A stretch of 64,000 nucleotides of DNA from an uncultured Clostridia bacterium (GTDB lineage Bacteria > Bacillota > Clostridia > Oscillospirales > Acutalibacteraceae), in assembly GCA_945863885.1 (NCBI GenBank), contig CAMAZY010000005.1, forward strand, positions 43,618 to 107,617, in the 5' to 3' direction. The notes below the pieces were generated by a model that was not told the DNA's origin, searched no databases, and saw nothing but the letters and a program-made list of their open reading frames with translations. Position 1 is the stretch's first letter, and each line of letters opens with the position of its first letter. Below, in pieces: positions 54,100 to 62,050 of this stretch. The position numbers and the translations under genes were made by a program.

Positions 54100-56730
54100 A
54101 TGAGCAAAAAGTATGTTTATTTGTTCAGCGAAGGTAACGCAAACATGCGTGAACTTCTCGGCGGTAAGGGCGCAAACCTTGCTGAAATGACCAACATCGG
54201 TCTTCCCGTTCCCCAGGGCTTCACAATCTCAACCGAAGCCTGCACACAGTACTATGAGGACGGAAGAGAAATCAACGATGAAATCCAGCAGCAGATCAAC
54301 GAGTACATCGTTAAGATGGAAGAGATCACCGGAAAGAAATTCGGCGACAAGACTAATCCGCTTCTCGTTTCCGTTCGTTCAGGTGCCCGTGCTTCCATGC
54401 CCGGCATGATGGATACAATCCTCAATCTCGGTCTTAACGAAGAGGTTGTTGAAGCAATCGCTGAAAAATCCGGCAATCCCCGTTGGGCCTGGGACTGCTA
54501 CAGAAGATTCATTCAGATGTATTCCGACGTTGTTATGGAAGTCGGTAAGAAATATTTTGAAGAGCTCATCGACAAGATGAAGGCTGAAAAGGGCGTTACG
54601 CAGGACGTTGAGCTTACCGCTGACGACCTCAAGGAACTTGCTTATCAGTTCAAGGCTGAATACAAAGCAAAGATCGGCTCCGATTTCCCGAGCGATCCGA
54701 AAGAACAGCTCATGGGCGCTATCAAGGCTGTTTTCCGTTCATGGGACAACCCGAGAGCAAACGTATATCGCCGCGACAACGATATCCCGTATTCATGGGG
54801 TACTGCCGTTAACGTTCAGTCAATGGCTTTCGGCAACATGGGCGACGACTGCGGTACCGGCGTTGCTTTCACCCGTGACCCGGCAACCGGCGAAAAGGGT
54901 CTGTTCGGCGAATTCCTTACCAACGCACAAGGCGAAGACGTTGTTGCAGGCGTTCGTACCCCGATGCACATTTCCGAAATGGCTGACAAATTCCCGAAGG
55001 CTTTCGCAAAGTTCAACGAAGTTTGCGGCATCCTTGAAAATCACTACAGAGATATGCAGGACATGGAGTTCACCGTTGAGCACGGCGAGCTGTTCATGCT
55101 CCAGACCAGAAACGGCAAGAGAACCGCTCAGGCCGCTCTCAAGATCGCTTGTGACCTCGTTGACGAAGGCATGAGAACGGAAGAAGAAGCCGTTGCGATG
55201 ATCGATCCGAGAAACCTTGACACCCTTCTTCATCCGCAGTTCGATGCGAAGGCTCTTAAGGCCGCTACTCCGATCGGCAAGGGTCTCGGCGCTTCCCCGG
55301 GTGCTGCCTGCGGTCAGATCGTATTCACCGCTGACGACGCAGAAGCCTGGAAGGCACAGGGCAAGAAGGTTGTTCTTGTTCGTCTTGAAACCTCTCCGGA
55401 AGACATCACCGGCATGAAGGCTTCTCAGGGCATTCTCACCGTTCGCGGCGGTATGACCTCTCACGCAGCCGTTGTTGCCCGTGGTATGGGTACTTGCTGC
55501 GTATCGGGCTGCTCGGACATCGCTATGGACGAAGCCAACAAGAAGTTCACCCTCGCCGGAAAGACCTTCCATGAGGGCGACGTAATCTCCATCGACGGCT
55601 CCACCGGTAACATCTATGACGGCGAAATCGCTACGGTTGACGCAACAATCGCAGGCGAGTTCGGCAGAATCATGGCTTGGGCTGACAAATACAGAGTACT
55701 GAAGGTAAGAACTAACGCCGATACACCGGCTGACGCTAAGAAAGCCCGTGAGCTCGGCGCTGAGGGTATCGGTCTTTGCCGTACAGAGCACATGTTCTTC
55801 GAAGCTGACAGAATCGCAGCTTTCCGTGAGATGATCTGCTCGGATACCGTTGAAGAGAGAGAAGCTGCTCTTGCTAAGATTCTCCCGATTCAGCAGGCTG
55901 ACTTCGAAGCTCTTTACGAAGCCCTTGAAGGCAACCCGGTTACCATCCGTTTCCTTGACCCGCCGCTTCACGAGTTCGTTCCCACTGAGGAAGCCGACAT
56001 TGAAGCACTTGCAAAGGCTCAGGGCAAGAGCGTTGAAACCATCAAGAACATCATCGCTTCTCTTCACGAGTTTAACCCGATGATGGGTCACAGAGGCTGC
56101 CGTCTTGCCGTTACCTATCCGGAAATCGCAAAGATGCAGACATCTGCTGTTATCCGTGCCGCTATCAACGTCAAGAAGGCTCATGCCGACTGGAACCTTG
56201 TTCCGGAAATCATGATTCCGCTTGTCGGCGACATCAAAGAGCTCAAGTATGTTAAGAAGGTAGTTGTTGAAACCGCTGACGCTGAAATCGCAGCCGCAGG
56301 CAGCGACCTTACCTATCAGGTCGGCACCATGATCGAAATCCCGAGAGCGGCTCTTACTGCTGACGAGATTGCCAAGGAAGCTGACTTCTTCTGCTTCGGC
56401 ACCAACGACCTTACCCAGATGACTTACGGCTTCAGCCGTGACGACGCCGGTAAGTTCCTTGACGCTTACTATGACAAGAAGATCTTCGAGAACGATCCGT
56501 TTGCAAAGCTCGACCGTGACGGCGTAGGCAAGCTTATGGAAATGGCTCTCAAGCTCGGCAAGCCCGTTAATCCGGCTCTTCACTGCGGTATCTGCGGCGA
56601 GCACGGCGGCGACCCGACATCGGTTGAGTTCTGCCACCAGATCGGACTTGACTATGTTTCCTGCTCACCGTTCCGTGTACCCATCGCAAGACTTGCAGCC
56701 GCTCAGGCAGCAATCGCTGAGATGAAATAA
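54100..56730 (+). CDS. ppdK: Pyruvate, phosphate dikinase
   Basis: 876 residues, the full bacterial length. It interconverts ATP, phosphate and pyruvate with AMP, diphosphate and phosphoenolpyruvate. Visible: the N-terminal nucleotide domain (LLGGKGANLAEMTNIGLPVP), the phosphohistidine in GGMTSHAAVVARGMG (about 455), and the C-terminal PEP/pyruvate barrel with GTNDLTQMTYGFSRDD and CGICGEHGGDP. ATG follows AGGAGG. In fermenting Clostridia it serves as a diphosphate-dependent pyruvate kinase or in gluconeogenesis. Codon use is strongly biased, with many GAA/AAG/CTT-type preferred codons, as for a highly expressed gene. The 340-base gap before it shows no clear consensus promoter. Confidence 0.98.
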   Translation: MSKKYVYLFSEGNANMRELLGGKGANLAEMTNIGLPVPQGFTISTEACTQYYEDGREINDEIQQQINEYIVKMEEITGKKFGDKTNPLLVSVRSGARASMPGMMDTILNLGLNEEVVEAIAEKSGNPRWAWDCYRRFIQMYSDVVMEVGKKYFEELIDKMKAEKGVTQDVELTADDLKELAYQFKAEYKAKIGSDFPSDPKEQLMGAIKAVFRSWDNPRANVYRRDNDIPYSWGTAVNVQSMAFGNMGDDCGTGVAFTRDPATGEKGLFGEFLTNAQGEDVVAGVRTPMHISEMADKFPKAFAKFNEVCGILENHYRDMQDMEFTVEHGELFMLQTRNGKRTAQAALKIACDLVDEGMRTEEEAVAMIDPRNLDTLLHPQFDAKALKAATPIGKGLGASPGAACGQIVFTADDAEAWKAQGKKVVLVRLETSPEDITGMKASQGILTVRGGMTSHAAVVARGMGTCCVSGCSDIAMDEANKKFTLAGKTFHEGDVISIDGSTGNIYDGEIATVDATIAGEFGRIMAWADKYRVLKVRTNADTPADAKKARELGAEGIGLCRTEHMFFEADRIAAFREMICSDTVEEREAALAKILPIQQADFEALYEALEGNPVTIRFLDPPLHEFVPTEEADIEALAKAQGKSVETIKNIIASLHEFNPMMGHRGCRLAVTYPEIAKMQTSAVIRAAINVKKAHADWNLVPEIMIPLVGDIKELKYVKKVVVETADAEIAAAGSDLTYQVGTMIEIPRAALTADEIAKEADFFCFGTNDLTQMTYGFSRDDAGKFLDAYYDKKIFENDPFAKLDRDGVGKLMEMALKLGKPVNPALHCGICGEHGGDPTSVEFCHQIGLDYVSCSPFRVPIARLAAAQAAIAEMK

Positions 56731-56812
56731 GTTGAAACCCCAGTAATATCAAGGGTTTTGCGACTTCTCCTATATCAGTTGTAGCTGTATAACAGCTATT
56801 AAATGTGCAATC

Positions 56813-56848
56813 AGCTCCCCGTATTCGAAAGAATATGGGGAGCTTTTG
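56813..56848 (+). terminator. Terminator T1 of the cassette region
   Basis: AGCTCCCCGTATTC-GAAA-GAATATGGGGAGCT makes a 14-bp stem (one G-U pair) with a GAAA tetraloop, followed by TTTT. It lies 82 bases after the ppdK stop. Confidence 0.9.
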
Positions 56849-56854
56849 TGTATA

Positions 56855-56883
56855 TTGAAATTCGATGTGCGATATGATACAAT
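56855..56883 (+). promoter_or_regulatory. Promoter P1 of the cassette region
   Basis: TTGAAA (56855-56860), 17 bases, TACAAT (56878-56883); the spacer ends GATATGA. It begins 11 bases after terminator T1. Confidence 0.8.
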
Positions 56884-56903
56884 CATAAAAAAGGAGGTGC
56901 AGT

Positions 56904-57338
56904 ATGGAAAAGTTGATATGCAAATCATTGTTGTGGAAAATTGGTTTAACCGATGGGACTGATTATAGTAAAACCCTTGATAAGATGTTTCTTTCTGATG
57001 TGAATAACGAGTTGCTTTTGGAATTAGAAAGTTGTTCATATGACTACGATACTGCATTTGACATTTTACAAAGATTTTGGAAATATGAGTGCAAGAACTT
57101 TTCTGTTGATATTTTTGGTAGATGCTTAACTGAAGATTTGAAAACGGTATATGAGTCTAATGATTTTCCTATAGAAGATTTTGGCAGAAAATGCTATTCA
57201 ATATGGCAACAGTTGCCTAACGAATTAAATACAATGGAACCTTTTCACACTTTATGTTATGCTGACGACCCGCTATCTTGGGGTGATGAAGAACAAGCAA
57301 GAAAAATATATGAAGATTTTTTCGATTTCTATAAATAA
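56904..57338 (+). CDS. Unknown cytosolic protein in a cassette
   Basis: 144 residues, no signal and no TM. ATG follows AAAGGAGG. Acidic, aromatic-rich helical protein (WKIGLTDGTDY, FDILQRFWKYEC, EEQARKIYEDFFDFYK). No family recognised. Its codon use is far more AT-rich than that of ppdK next to it (many TTA, ATA, TTT codons), which suggests acquisition. Small acidic proteins of this size in such settings are often immunity proteins or antitoxins; that is only a guess. Confidence 0.8.
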   Translation: MEKLICKSLLWKIGLTDGTDYSKTLDKMFLSDVNNELLLELESCSYDYDTAFDILQRFWKYECKNFSVDIFGRCLTEDLKTVYESNDFPIEDFGRKCYSIWQQLPNELNTMEPFHTLCYADDPLSWGDEEQARKIYEDFFDFYK

Positions 57339-57347
57339 TCTCCTACA

Positions 57348-57390
57348 TTTCTTCGTTACACCACAGGCTGCGATTGCCGACAAGAAATAA
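57348..57390 (+). pseudogene. Remnant resembling the 3' end of ppdK
   Basis: The frame ending in TAA at about 57388-57390 reads P-Q-A-A-I-A-D-K-K-stop. The intact ppdK ends A-A-Q-A-A-I-A-E-M-K-stop. The DNA matches at CAGGC.GC.AT.GC.GA and AAATAA. It lies 10-50 bases after the unknown cassette gene. The match is short, so chance cannot be excluded. Confidence 0.45.
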
Positions 57391-57422
57391 GAACCCGACC
57401 CATCACGGAATCACAGATTTCT

Positions 57423-57647
57423 ATGGGACCCCGGAACCTTGTTGCTGACGCAATAAGCTACTTCAAGTTCGCTGAGTTTACATTGACGGTAGAGGACGCA
57501 AAGGAATATATTTACTCCTTGTCCACGAAACGCCGGGTGTATAACCCGAACGATATTGAAGCAGACTCTATATCTGATAATAAACTCCTCATCGGGAAAT
57601 CGGTGGGGAGTTTTTCACGCTATCTTGATTGTAAATTGAGAATATGA
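57423..57647 (+). CDS. Short open frame, possibly a gene fragment
   Basis: 74 codons with no ribosome site near the ATG. The first 50 residues look protein-like (an amphipathic helix DAISYFKFAEFTLTVEDAKE, then a basic segment). The last 25 codons run through terminator T2 and the -35 region of promoter P2, so the natural product, if any, is shorter or the frame is a remnant. No family recognised. Confidence 0.3.
   Translation: MGPRNLVADAISYFKFAEFTLTVEDAKEYIYSLSTKRRVYNPNDIEADSISDNKLLIGKSVGSFSRYLDCKLRI
57582..57615 (+). terminator. Terminator T2 of the cassette region
   Basis: AAACTCCTCATCG pairs with CGGTGGGGAGTTT (two G-U pairs) around GGAAAT, followed by TT. It has the same layout as T1 and T3. 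Confidence 0.85.
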
Positions 57648-57653
57648 TAGAAT
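57625..57653 (+). promoter_or_regulatory. Promoter P2 of the cassette region
   Basis: TTGATT (57625-57630), 17 bases, TAGAAT (57648-57653). The spacer and flanks (GTAAATTGAGAATATGA) are nearly identical to P3. Confidence 0.8.
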
Positions 57654-57691
57654 TAGGGCAATAAATCGGATTTTGCAGGGGCAATGAGTGA

Positions 57692-58162
57692 ATGGAAGAA
57701 GCAGTGTTTGAATTATTAGAGATTCAAAAGGTTGACAAAGATACAGAAATGGCAGATAGATTGGTGGATTTCGTTGAAAACTTTTCATGGTCAGAAGTGA
57801 AAGACCATACTTTGCGGACAATTAAAAATTGGGCCTTTGAGGAATGGGAAACTCCGTTTGCAGCGACGATAAGCGGACGTATTGTCGCAATGGCAACCAT
57901 CATGAAAACTGACTATTATCCGCTGCCTGATATATATCCATGGATATCGACTTTGTTTGTAACGGAAGAATACCGTGGTCAAAGAATCAGCGGAAAACTC
58001 ATTGATTTTGCAAATCAATATGCAAAAAAGCTTGGCTTCGGCAGAACATATATCCCGACAGAATTTGTTGGCTTATACGAAAAATACGGTTATTGCTATA
58101 TTAAGGATATCGTGAATTACGGTAACGGTATTGACCGTTTGTATGCGAAAGAATTAAAATGA
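57692..58162 (+). CDS. GNAT-family N-acetyltransferase (cassette gene)
   Basis: 156 residues. The acetyl-CoA motif is STLFVTEEYRGQRISGKLIDFA (R-G-Q-R-I-S, usually R-G-x-G-x-G/A, so the second Gly is replaced by Arg/Ile-Ser), and the C-terminal motif is GLYEKYGYCY. The start ATG follows GCAGGGG at a slightly long distance. Promoter P2 lies 38 bases upstream. Small GNAT genes in such cassettes may modify antibiotics, peptides or toxins; none is implied by the sequence. Confidence 0.87.
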   Translation: MEEAVFELLEIQKVDKDTEMADRLVDFVENFSWSEVKDHTLRTIKNWAFEEWETPFAATISGRIVAMATIMKTDYYPLPDIYPWISTLFVTEEYRGQRISGKLIDFANQYAKKLGFGRTYIPTEFVGLYEKYGYCYIKDIVNYGNGIDRLYAKELK

Positions 58163-58246
58163 CTGCATTCGTCAGCTTCCAGATTATCGGTATATCTCAT
58201 TCTCCCCCCGCCGATTTCAAATCCGCACATTCGACAAAACACAGAC

Positions 58247-58280
58247 CTCCTTGTAAAATGGTATTACCAAATACAAGGAG
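58247..58280. promoter_or_regulatory. Nested palindrome upstream of the esterase promoter
   Basis: CTCCTTGTA (58247-58255) and TACAAGGAG (58272-58280) are exact complements and enclose TGGTA-T-TACCA, a second palindrome. It ends 9 bases before the -35 box. It could be an operator for the esterase or the GNAT terminator; there is no T-run after it, which favours an operator. Confidence 0.6.
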
Positions 58281-58289
58281 ACTATTAAT

Positions 58290-58318
58290 TTGACAAACAG
58301 AAATGGTTGCTGTATAAT
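58290..58318 (+). promoter_or_regulatory. Consensus promoter of the secreted esterase
   Basis: TTGACA (58290-58295), 17 bases, TATAAT (58313-58318); both hexamers are perfect, 33 bases before the start codon. Confidence 0.88.
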
Positions 58319-58351
58319 AATAAATATATTGTTAATGGAGGAGCTTATACA

Positions 58352-59389
58352 ATGAAACTCAAAAAGATTCTTGCCGTTCTTCTTGCGGCGGTATGTGTGA
58401 TGTCAGGTCTTGTACTTTCTGCCGGGGCGGTTTCTATTACGAGCGGGAAAAATGCTCTGCTTAAAACTTTCACAAACGCAGTCGCTTCAAACGGCTATGA
58501 TTATCTCGCTTTTTCGCCGAAGAAAGGAACTAATGACACGCAGAAATATCCTCTCATGGTGTGGCTTCACGGTATGAAGTCGGGTCAGAAACCGGGAAGT
58601 CAGCTTCAATGGTACGGTTTCTCAAACTGGGCGAGTGATGAATATCAGGCTCGTTTCGTTCAGGGAGGCTGTTATCTTCTTGCGCCCCGTGCGTGCAATG
58701 CGACAAACAACTGGGATTCTACCCTTGCCTCTAATCTGAAAAAAATCATTGATGAATACATCGAACAGAACAAAGAAAACATTGATACCTCGAGAATTTA
58801 TATCGGCGGTTATTCAACGGGCGGTGTTATGGTGTGGACGATGCTTTCGAGATATCCCGGCTTTTTCGCCGCCGGACTACCCCTTGCCTCTATCACACAG
58901 CCGGCGACCCTTGAGCTCGACAGTTTACAGGACACTTCCGTCTGGATTATGTGCTGTGATATTGACAATTATGTAGGCGGCAGAACAACAGCGGCAAGAG
59001 AAACCTTCAACTATCTCAAATCGATAACACATCGAAAGAGCGGTATCAGAATTACCAACATGACGCAGGCTGTACTTGCGAACGGAGCGAAAAAGACCGA
59101 AACCAAAAACGGCCAGACCGTTGTCGCAAGTGATGCCGAGCATTATGTCTGGGAAGCAGTCACATATGATATGCACATGAGTGACAGAGTGACGCCGTAT
59201 CTTTATGCCACAACTGTTGACGGCACCGGTCTGACGATCAATTTCGATGACCCGGAGCAGGGCGTAATCTCCTGGCTTTGCCGGCAGTCAAACAAAAAAA
59301 CCGCCGAAAACCAGTCAAGCGGCTTCTTCGCACGCATTGCCGCTTTCTTCAAAAAGCTGTTCAGCCTTTTTCTTGCTTTCTTTAAATAA
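58352..59389 (+). CDS. Secreted alpha/beta-hydrolase (esterase or depolymerase type)
   Basis: 345 residues from the ATG at 58352, after GGAGGAG. A signal peptide of about 28 residues ends SAGAVS. The alpha/beta-hydrolase core has YPLMVWLHGMKSGQKPG (oxyanion region), the nucleophile elbow IGGYSTGGVMVW (Ser in G-Y-S-T-G), and a late His in DAEHYVWEAV as the likely catalytic base. The pattern resembles PHB-depolymerase/feruloyl-esterase-like hydrolases acting on plant polymer side groups. The last 25 residues are a Phe/Lys-rich amphipathic helix (FFARIAAFFKKLF...), unusual and perhaps membrane-associating. It has a strong own promoter. Confidence 0.88.
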   Translation: MKLKKILAVLLAAVCVMSGLVLSAGAVSITSGKNALLKTFTNAVASNGYDYLAFSPKKGTNDTQKYPLMVWLHGMKSGQKPGSQLQWYGFSNWASDEYQARFVQGGCYLLAPRACNATNNWDSTLASNLKKIIDEYIEQNKENIDTSRIYIGGYSTGGVMVWTMLSRYPGFFAAGLPLASITQPATLELDSLQDTSVWIMCCDIDNYVGGRTTAARETFNYLKSITHRKSGIRITNMTQAVLANGAKKTETKNGQTVVASDAEHYVWEAVTYDMHMSDRVTPYLYATTVDGTGLTINFDDPEQGVISWLCRQSNKKTAENQSSGFFARIAAFFKKLFSLFLAFFK

Positions 59390-59397
59390 TGCACCAC

Positions 59398-59431
59398 CTC
59401 CGTTTATCGAAAAATCGGTAAGCGGAGTTTT
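59398..59431 (+). terminator. Terminator T3 of the cassette region
   Basis: CTCCGTTTATCG pairs with CGGTAAGCGGAG (two G-U pairs) around AAAAAT and is followed by TTTT, 9 bases after the esterase stop. Confidence 0.85.
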
Positions 59432-59442
59432 CATGTGTTCGC

Positions 59443-59471
59443 TTGATTGTAATTTGAGAATATGATAAAAA
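59443..59471 (+). promoter_or_regulatory. Promoter P3 (decayed) of the cassette region
   Basis: TTGATT (59443-59448), 17 bases, TAAAAA (59466-59471). It is the same as P2 except for a ruined -10. Downstream AATAAATCGG also matches P2. No intact gene follows within 500 bases. Confidence 0.6.
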
Positions 59472-59693
59472 CAGGTCAATAAATCGGGATTGATGAAGAT
59501 GATACAAAATGAATGATAAGGTGATCGATAGGAAAAGTATTATCGTAAAGGTGTGTTCCGTCACTTTTCAGAGGATTGTCAATGCTCAACTTCAATGACG
59601 GCAATAAAATCAAGAACTCATCAGGAATTTTTGAAAGTGGTGGAAACATCACCTATCCGCAAGATGAAAGTTCTGATAATAGGAGGCTGATTA

Positions 59694-59822
59694 TGAATTT
59701 ACTGCATCGATATGGTGTTTCGGAAAGAAATTGAAATCAAAAAAAGCGAGCGAATGTTCAAAGCGGTTGGCGGCATGAAAAATGTCAGACGTTATGCAAG
59801 AGAACATAACAAGCGAAAATAA
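59694..59822 (+). pseudogene. Decayed cassette gene
   Basis: ATG at 59694 follows AGGAGG by 6 bases but the frame stops after 13 codons. A second frame from ATG 59712 continues 36 codons to TAA at 59820-59822 and encodes a basic peptide (RKEIEIKKSERMFKAVGG, then MKNVRRYAREHNKRK). Together they look like a frameshifted small gene served by decayed promoter P3. The rest of 59472-60019 shows nothing coding that I can support. Confidence 0.4.
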
Positions 59823-60019
59823 TTTCTGAAACAGTATTTACAGGAATCCGATCAATTTATGAGGCAGAAAACGGTGTGAAACTATATAAACAGAAAGCTA
59901 CGGAAAAGACAACCTGAAAGCGGCTTGGAATCTGCAGTGCTTTCCCGTCCCCCTCTTTTCCGTCATACCGGCCGCCTTCCTGTCATATCATTCAATATAC
60001 GACACAGGAGGCGAAGACG

Positions 60020-60802
60020 GTGTTTTTTGTTTTAAAAACGCAAGAAGGGCAAAGCGGAATCAAGGGAAAGCTTCACGATTATTTCAGTCCCCCCGAAATT
60101 ACCGCCGAAAAAGTCACGCCCGACGGCGGACTTGCCTTTTATGTGGTAACCGCAAAACTTTACCGGGGTATTATTCCGTGGAACTCGATTGCGGAATATT
60201 GCGGAAAGCTCAGGACAAAAGCGATCACGCAAAACGGAACAACGCCTGACCCCGAATCCGGAATCAGGCTTTTCGAACCCGAAATATTCGCCCAAAGGGT
60301 GCTTTTCAACTCTGCCGTCACGACGCTTTCAAAAATGCAGCTCGATCCGCATTCGGTCGAGCTTTGCTTTGTTGACGAAAATGCGGCGGTGACCGACATT
60401 GTATACAAGCTGAAAGACTACGCCTGCCGGCTGAAGGTGATCACGAACTGTACGGGCGTCTATGAACAAATCGGCAAAAAAATGTTACAGGACTTCGGGC
60501 TTTCACTCGTAATCGGAAATCGGGTTGACGCCTCCGTTCTGACAAGCACCGTATTGATCTGCTCCGATCCCCTCCCCGTTCCGCTGGCGTACGGCGGTAT
60601 CCTTTTCACAAACAAAAAGCGCCGGCTGATGAATGCCGCCGTTCTTTGCGGAAAAGATCTTGAAATTCCGAAAAAATATCGGGATCTGATGCCCGAGGGC
60701 GTCGACGAAATGACCTTTGCCGGTGCGCTTTATGAGCTTTGCTGTGTGAAAGAGCTTGAAAATACGGAGTATAAAAGTATGTTGGGAAATACAGGAATGT
60801 AA
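60020..60802 (+). CDS. Hypothetical protein, possible Rossmann-like fold
   Basis: 260 residues with a GTG start at 60020, 8 bases after AGGAGG. No signal and no TM. Strand-helix alternation in the middle (VELCFVDENAAVTDIVYKL, then RLKVITNCTGVYEQIGKKM and LSLVIGNRVDA) suggests a Rossmann-like fold, but no glycine-rich loop is complete. There is a Cys pair near the end (LCCVKELEN). Codon use returns to that of the main genome. I recall no named family; it may be a conserved Oscillospiraceae hypothetical. Confidence 0.8.
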   Translation: MFFVLKTQEGQSGIKGKLHDYFSPPEITAEKVTPDGGLAFYVVTAKLYRGIIPWNSIAEYCGKLRTKAITQNGTTPDPESGIRLFEPEIFAQRVLFNSAVTTLSKMQLDPHSVELCFVDENAAVTDIVYKLKDYACRLKVITNCTGVYEQIGKKMLQDFGLSLVIGNRVDASVLTSTVLICSDPLPVPLAYGGILFTNKKRRLMNAAVLCGKDLEIPKKYRDLMPEGVDEMTFAGALYELCCVKELENTEYKSMLGNTGM

Positions 60803-60865
60803 AGTCAAAAAGAGGCAGGAGTATTTCACTCCCACCCATGCATATTTTTAAAAATCAAAACTTAC

Positions 60866-61720
60866 TCAAACAATGTATATAAAGCCCTGGAATTTTGAAC
60901 CGTTGTATTTATAGGCTTTTCCCGATGCATATTTGCTGTAATGGAACGATTTGTCTGTGCTTCCGAAGTATTGGCTCACCTCAAAGCTACCGTCGGAATA
61001 AACCTTTTCAACAACGGCTACATGTCCGGCTCCGTTGCTTTTCCAGCAGGCAATCGCTCCGCATTTCGGTGTTGAACCATATTGATAGTAACCGTTTGAT
61101 TTATTATAACTAAACCAGTTTCCTGCATTTCCCGTACAAAGCTTCGGTTTCGTACCCAACAGCTCATATGCACGACCATAAGCGTACCATGTGCATTGTC
61201 CGACATATCGTGATGAAAATGGGTTTATGCTTGAATAGTAGAAGCTGTTGCTTTTAGACGGTGCAGACGTACGGGATGAAAACTTCCGGGATGATGTATC
61301 CGGACTGCTTGTAAACGTTCTTTTACCGTCGTTTAAAACATTCTTCATTTTTTTAATGGTGTCAGGTCCGAAGCTGCCGTCCGCTTTCAGTCCGACTGCG
61401 CTTTGAAACTTCATCGTAGATTTCTTTGACGCAGGGCCGAACTTACCGTCAACATCGAGAAGATCGGCTTTTAATCCGTCATATTTAATGGCTCTGTTGA
61501 TTGCCGCCTGCATCCATTTGATTTCCGATGTGTTGGTGTTTTTTGATTTAACCATTTTTGAACCGTTCCAGTAAGCATAATCCGATGAGTTTGACGGTGC
61601 GGTGAACCGAGAATAATTGTCGGTCGTGTCCGCCGCCGAAGCGGTGAACGGGCAGCAGAAAATAACGGTAAGAACAGAAACTGCCGCCAGGATAGTTGCT
61701 AACGTTTTTTTGGTTTTCAT
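60866..61720 (-). CDS. Secreted PG-binding and CHAP-domain cell-wall hydrolase
   Basis: 284 residues from the ATG at 61720 (GAAAGGGA upstream); the frame extends to 61933 without a ribosome site or signal. A signal peptide of about 30 residues ends TASAAD. The peptidoglycan-binding_1 domain contains LLDVDGKFGPASKKSTMKFQ and LKADGSFGPDTIKKM. A Ser-rich linker leads to a CHAP domain with the catalytic Cys in VGQCTWYAYG and His in GAGHVAVVEKV. CHAP enzymes are amidases or endopeptidases of peptidoglycan; it may act in growth, lysis or spore hatching. It stands alone. Confidence 0.93.
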   Translation of the reverse strand: MKTKKTLATILAAVSVLTVIFCCPFTASAADTTDNYSRFTAPSNSSDYAYWNGSKMVKSKNTNTSEIKWMQAAINRAIKYDGLKADLLDVDGKFGPASKKSTMKFQSAVGLKADGSFGPDTIKKMKNVLNDGKRTFTSSPDTSSRKFSSRTSAPSKSNSFYYSSINPFSSRYVGQCTWYAYGRAYELLGTKPKLCTGNAGNWFSYNKSNGYYQYGSTPKCGAIACWKSNGAGHVAVVEKVYSDGSFEVSQYFGSTDKSFHYSKYASGKAYKYNGSKFQGFIYIV

Positions 61721-61995
61721 AGTGATGATCCCTTTCGTAAAAAATTTTAAAAGTCCGATTTTTTTTGCTCCGATTTTGTCCCTCGGTGCCCGGAATCCGG
61801 TAAACACTGCGCGGCGGTACGCTTTGCAGCGTTTACCCGACTGCGTCCGGATTCGCAGCCGTTTCCGATTTTTTGCAATGCCGGAAGTCTGCGTCGTCTG
61901 CGTTCTCCCGAACCTTGCATACGCAGTATACACTGTTCGGTTTCAAATAAGGTCGCCTGTGAAGCGACAATGCATTGATTTATCGGATTTTTCCA

Positions 61996-62024
61996 TTGAC
62001 AAACTCAAACTCATGTTGTACCAT
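61996..62024 (+). promoter_or_regulatory. Promoter of folC
   Basis: TTGACA (61996-62001), 17 bases, TACCAT (62019-62024), 26 bases before the folC start. The rest of 61721-61995 shows no gene. Confidence 0.7.
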
Positions 62025-62050
62025 AGCAAAAAAACAAAGGAAGCGTTGCG

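Noticed and set aside
54820..56637. 605-codon open frame antisense to ppdK
   Set aside because: It lies wholly opposite a canonical 876-residue ppdK with all catalytic motifs. Strong codon bias in ppdK leaves the opposite frame free of stops. The protein is low-complexity and has no recognisable domain.
61721..61933. N-terminal extension of the CHAP protein
   Set aside because: The 71 extra residues are Arg-rich, have no ribosome site and would bury the clear signal peptide that begins at 61720.
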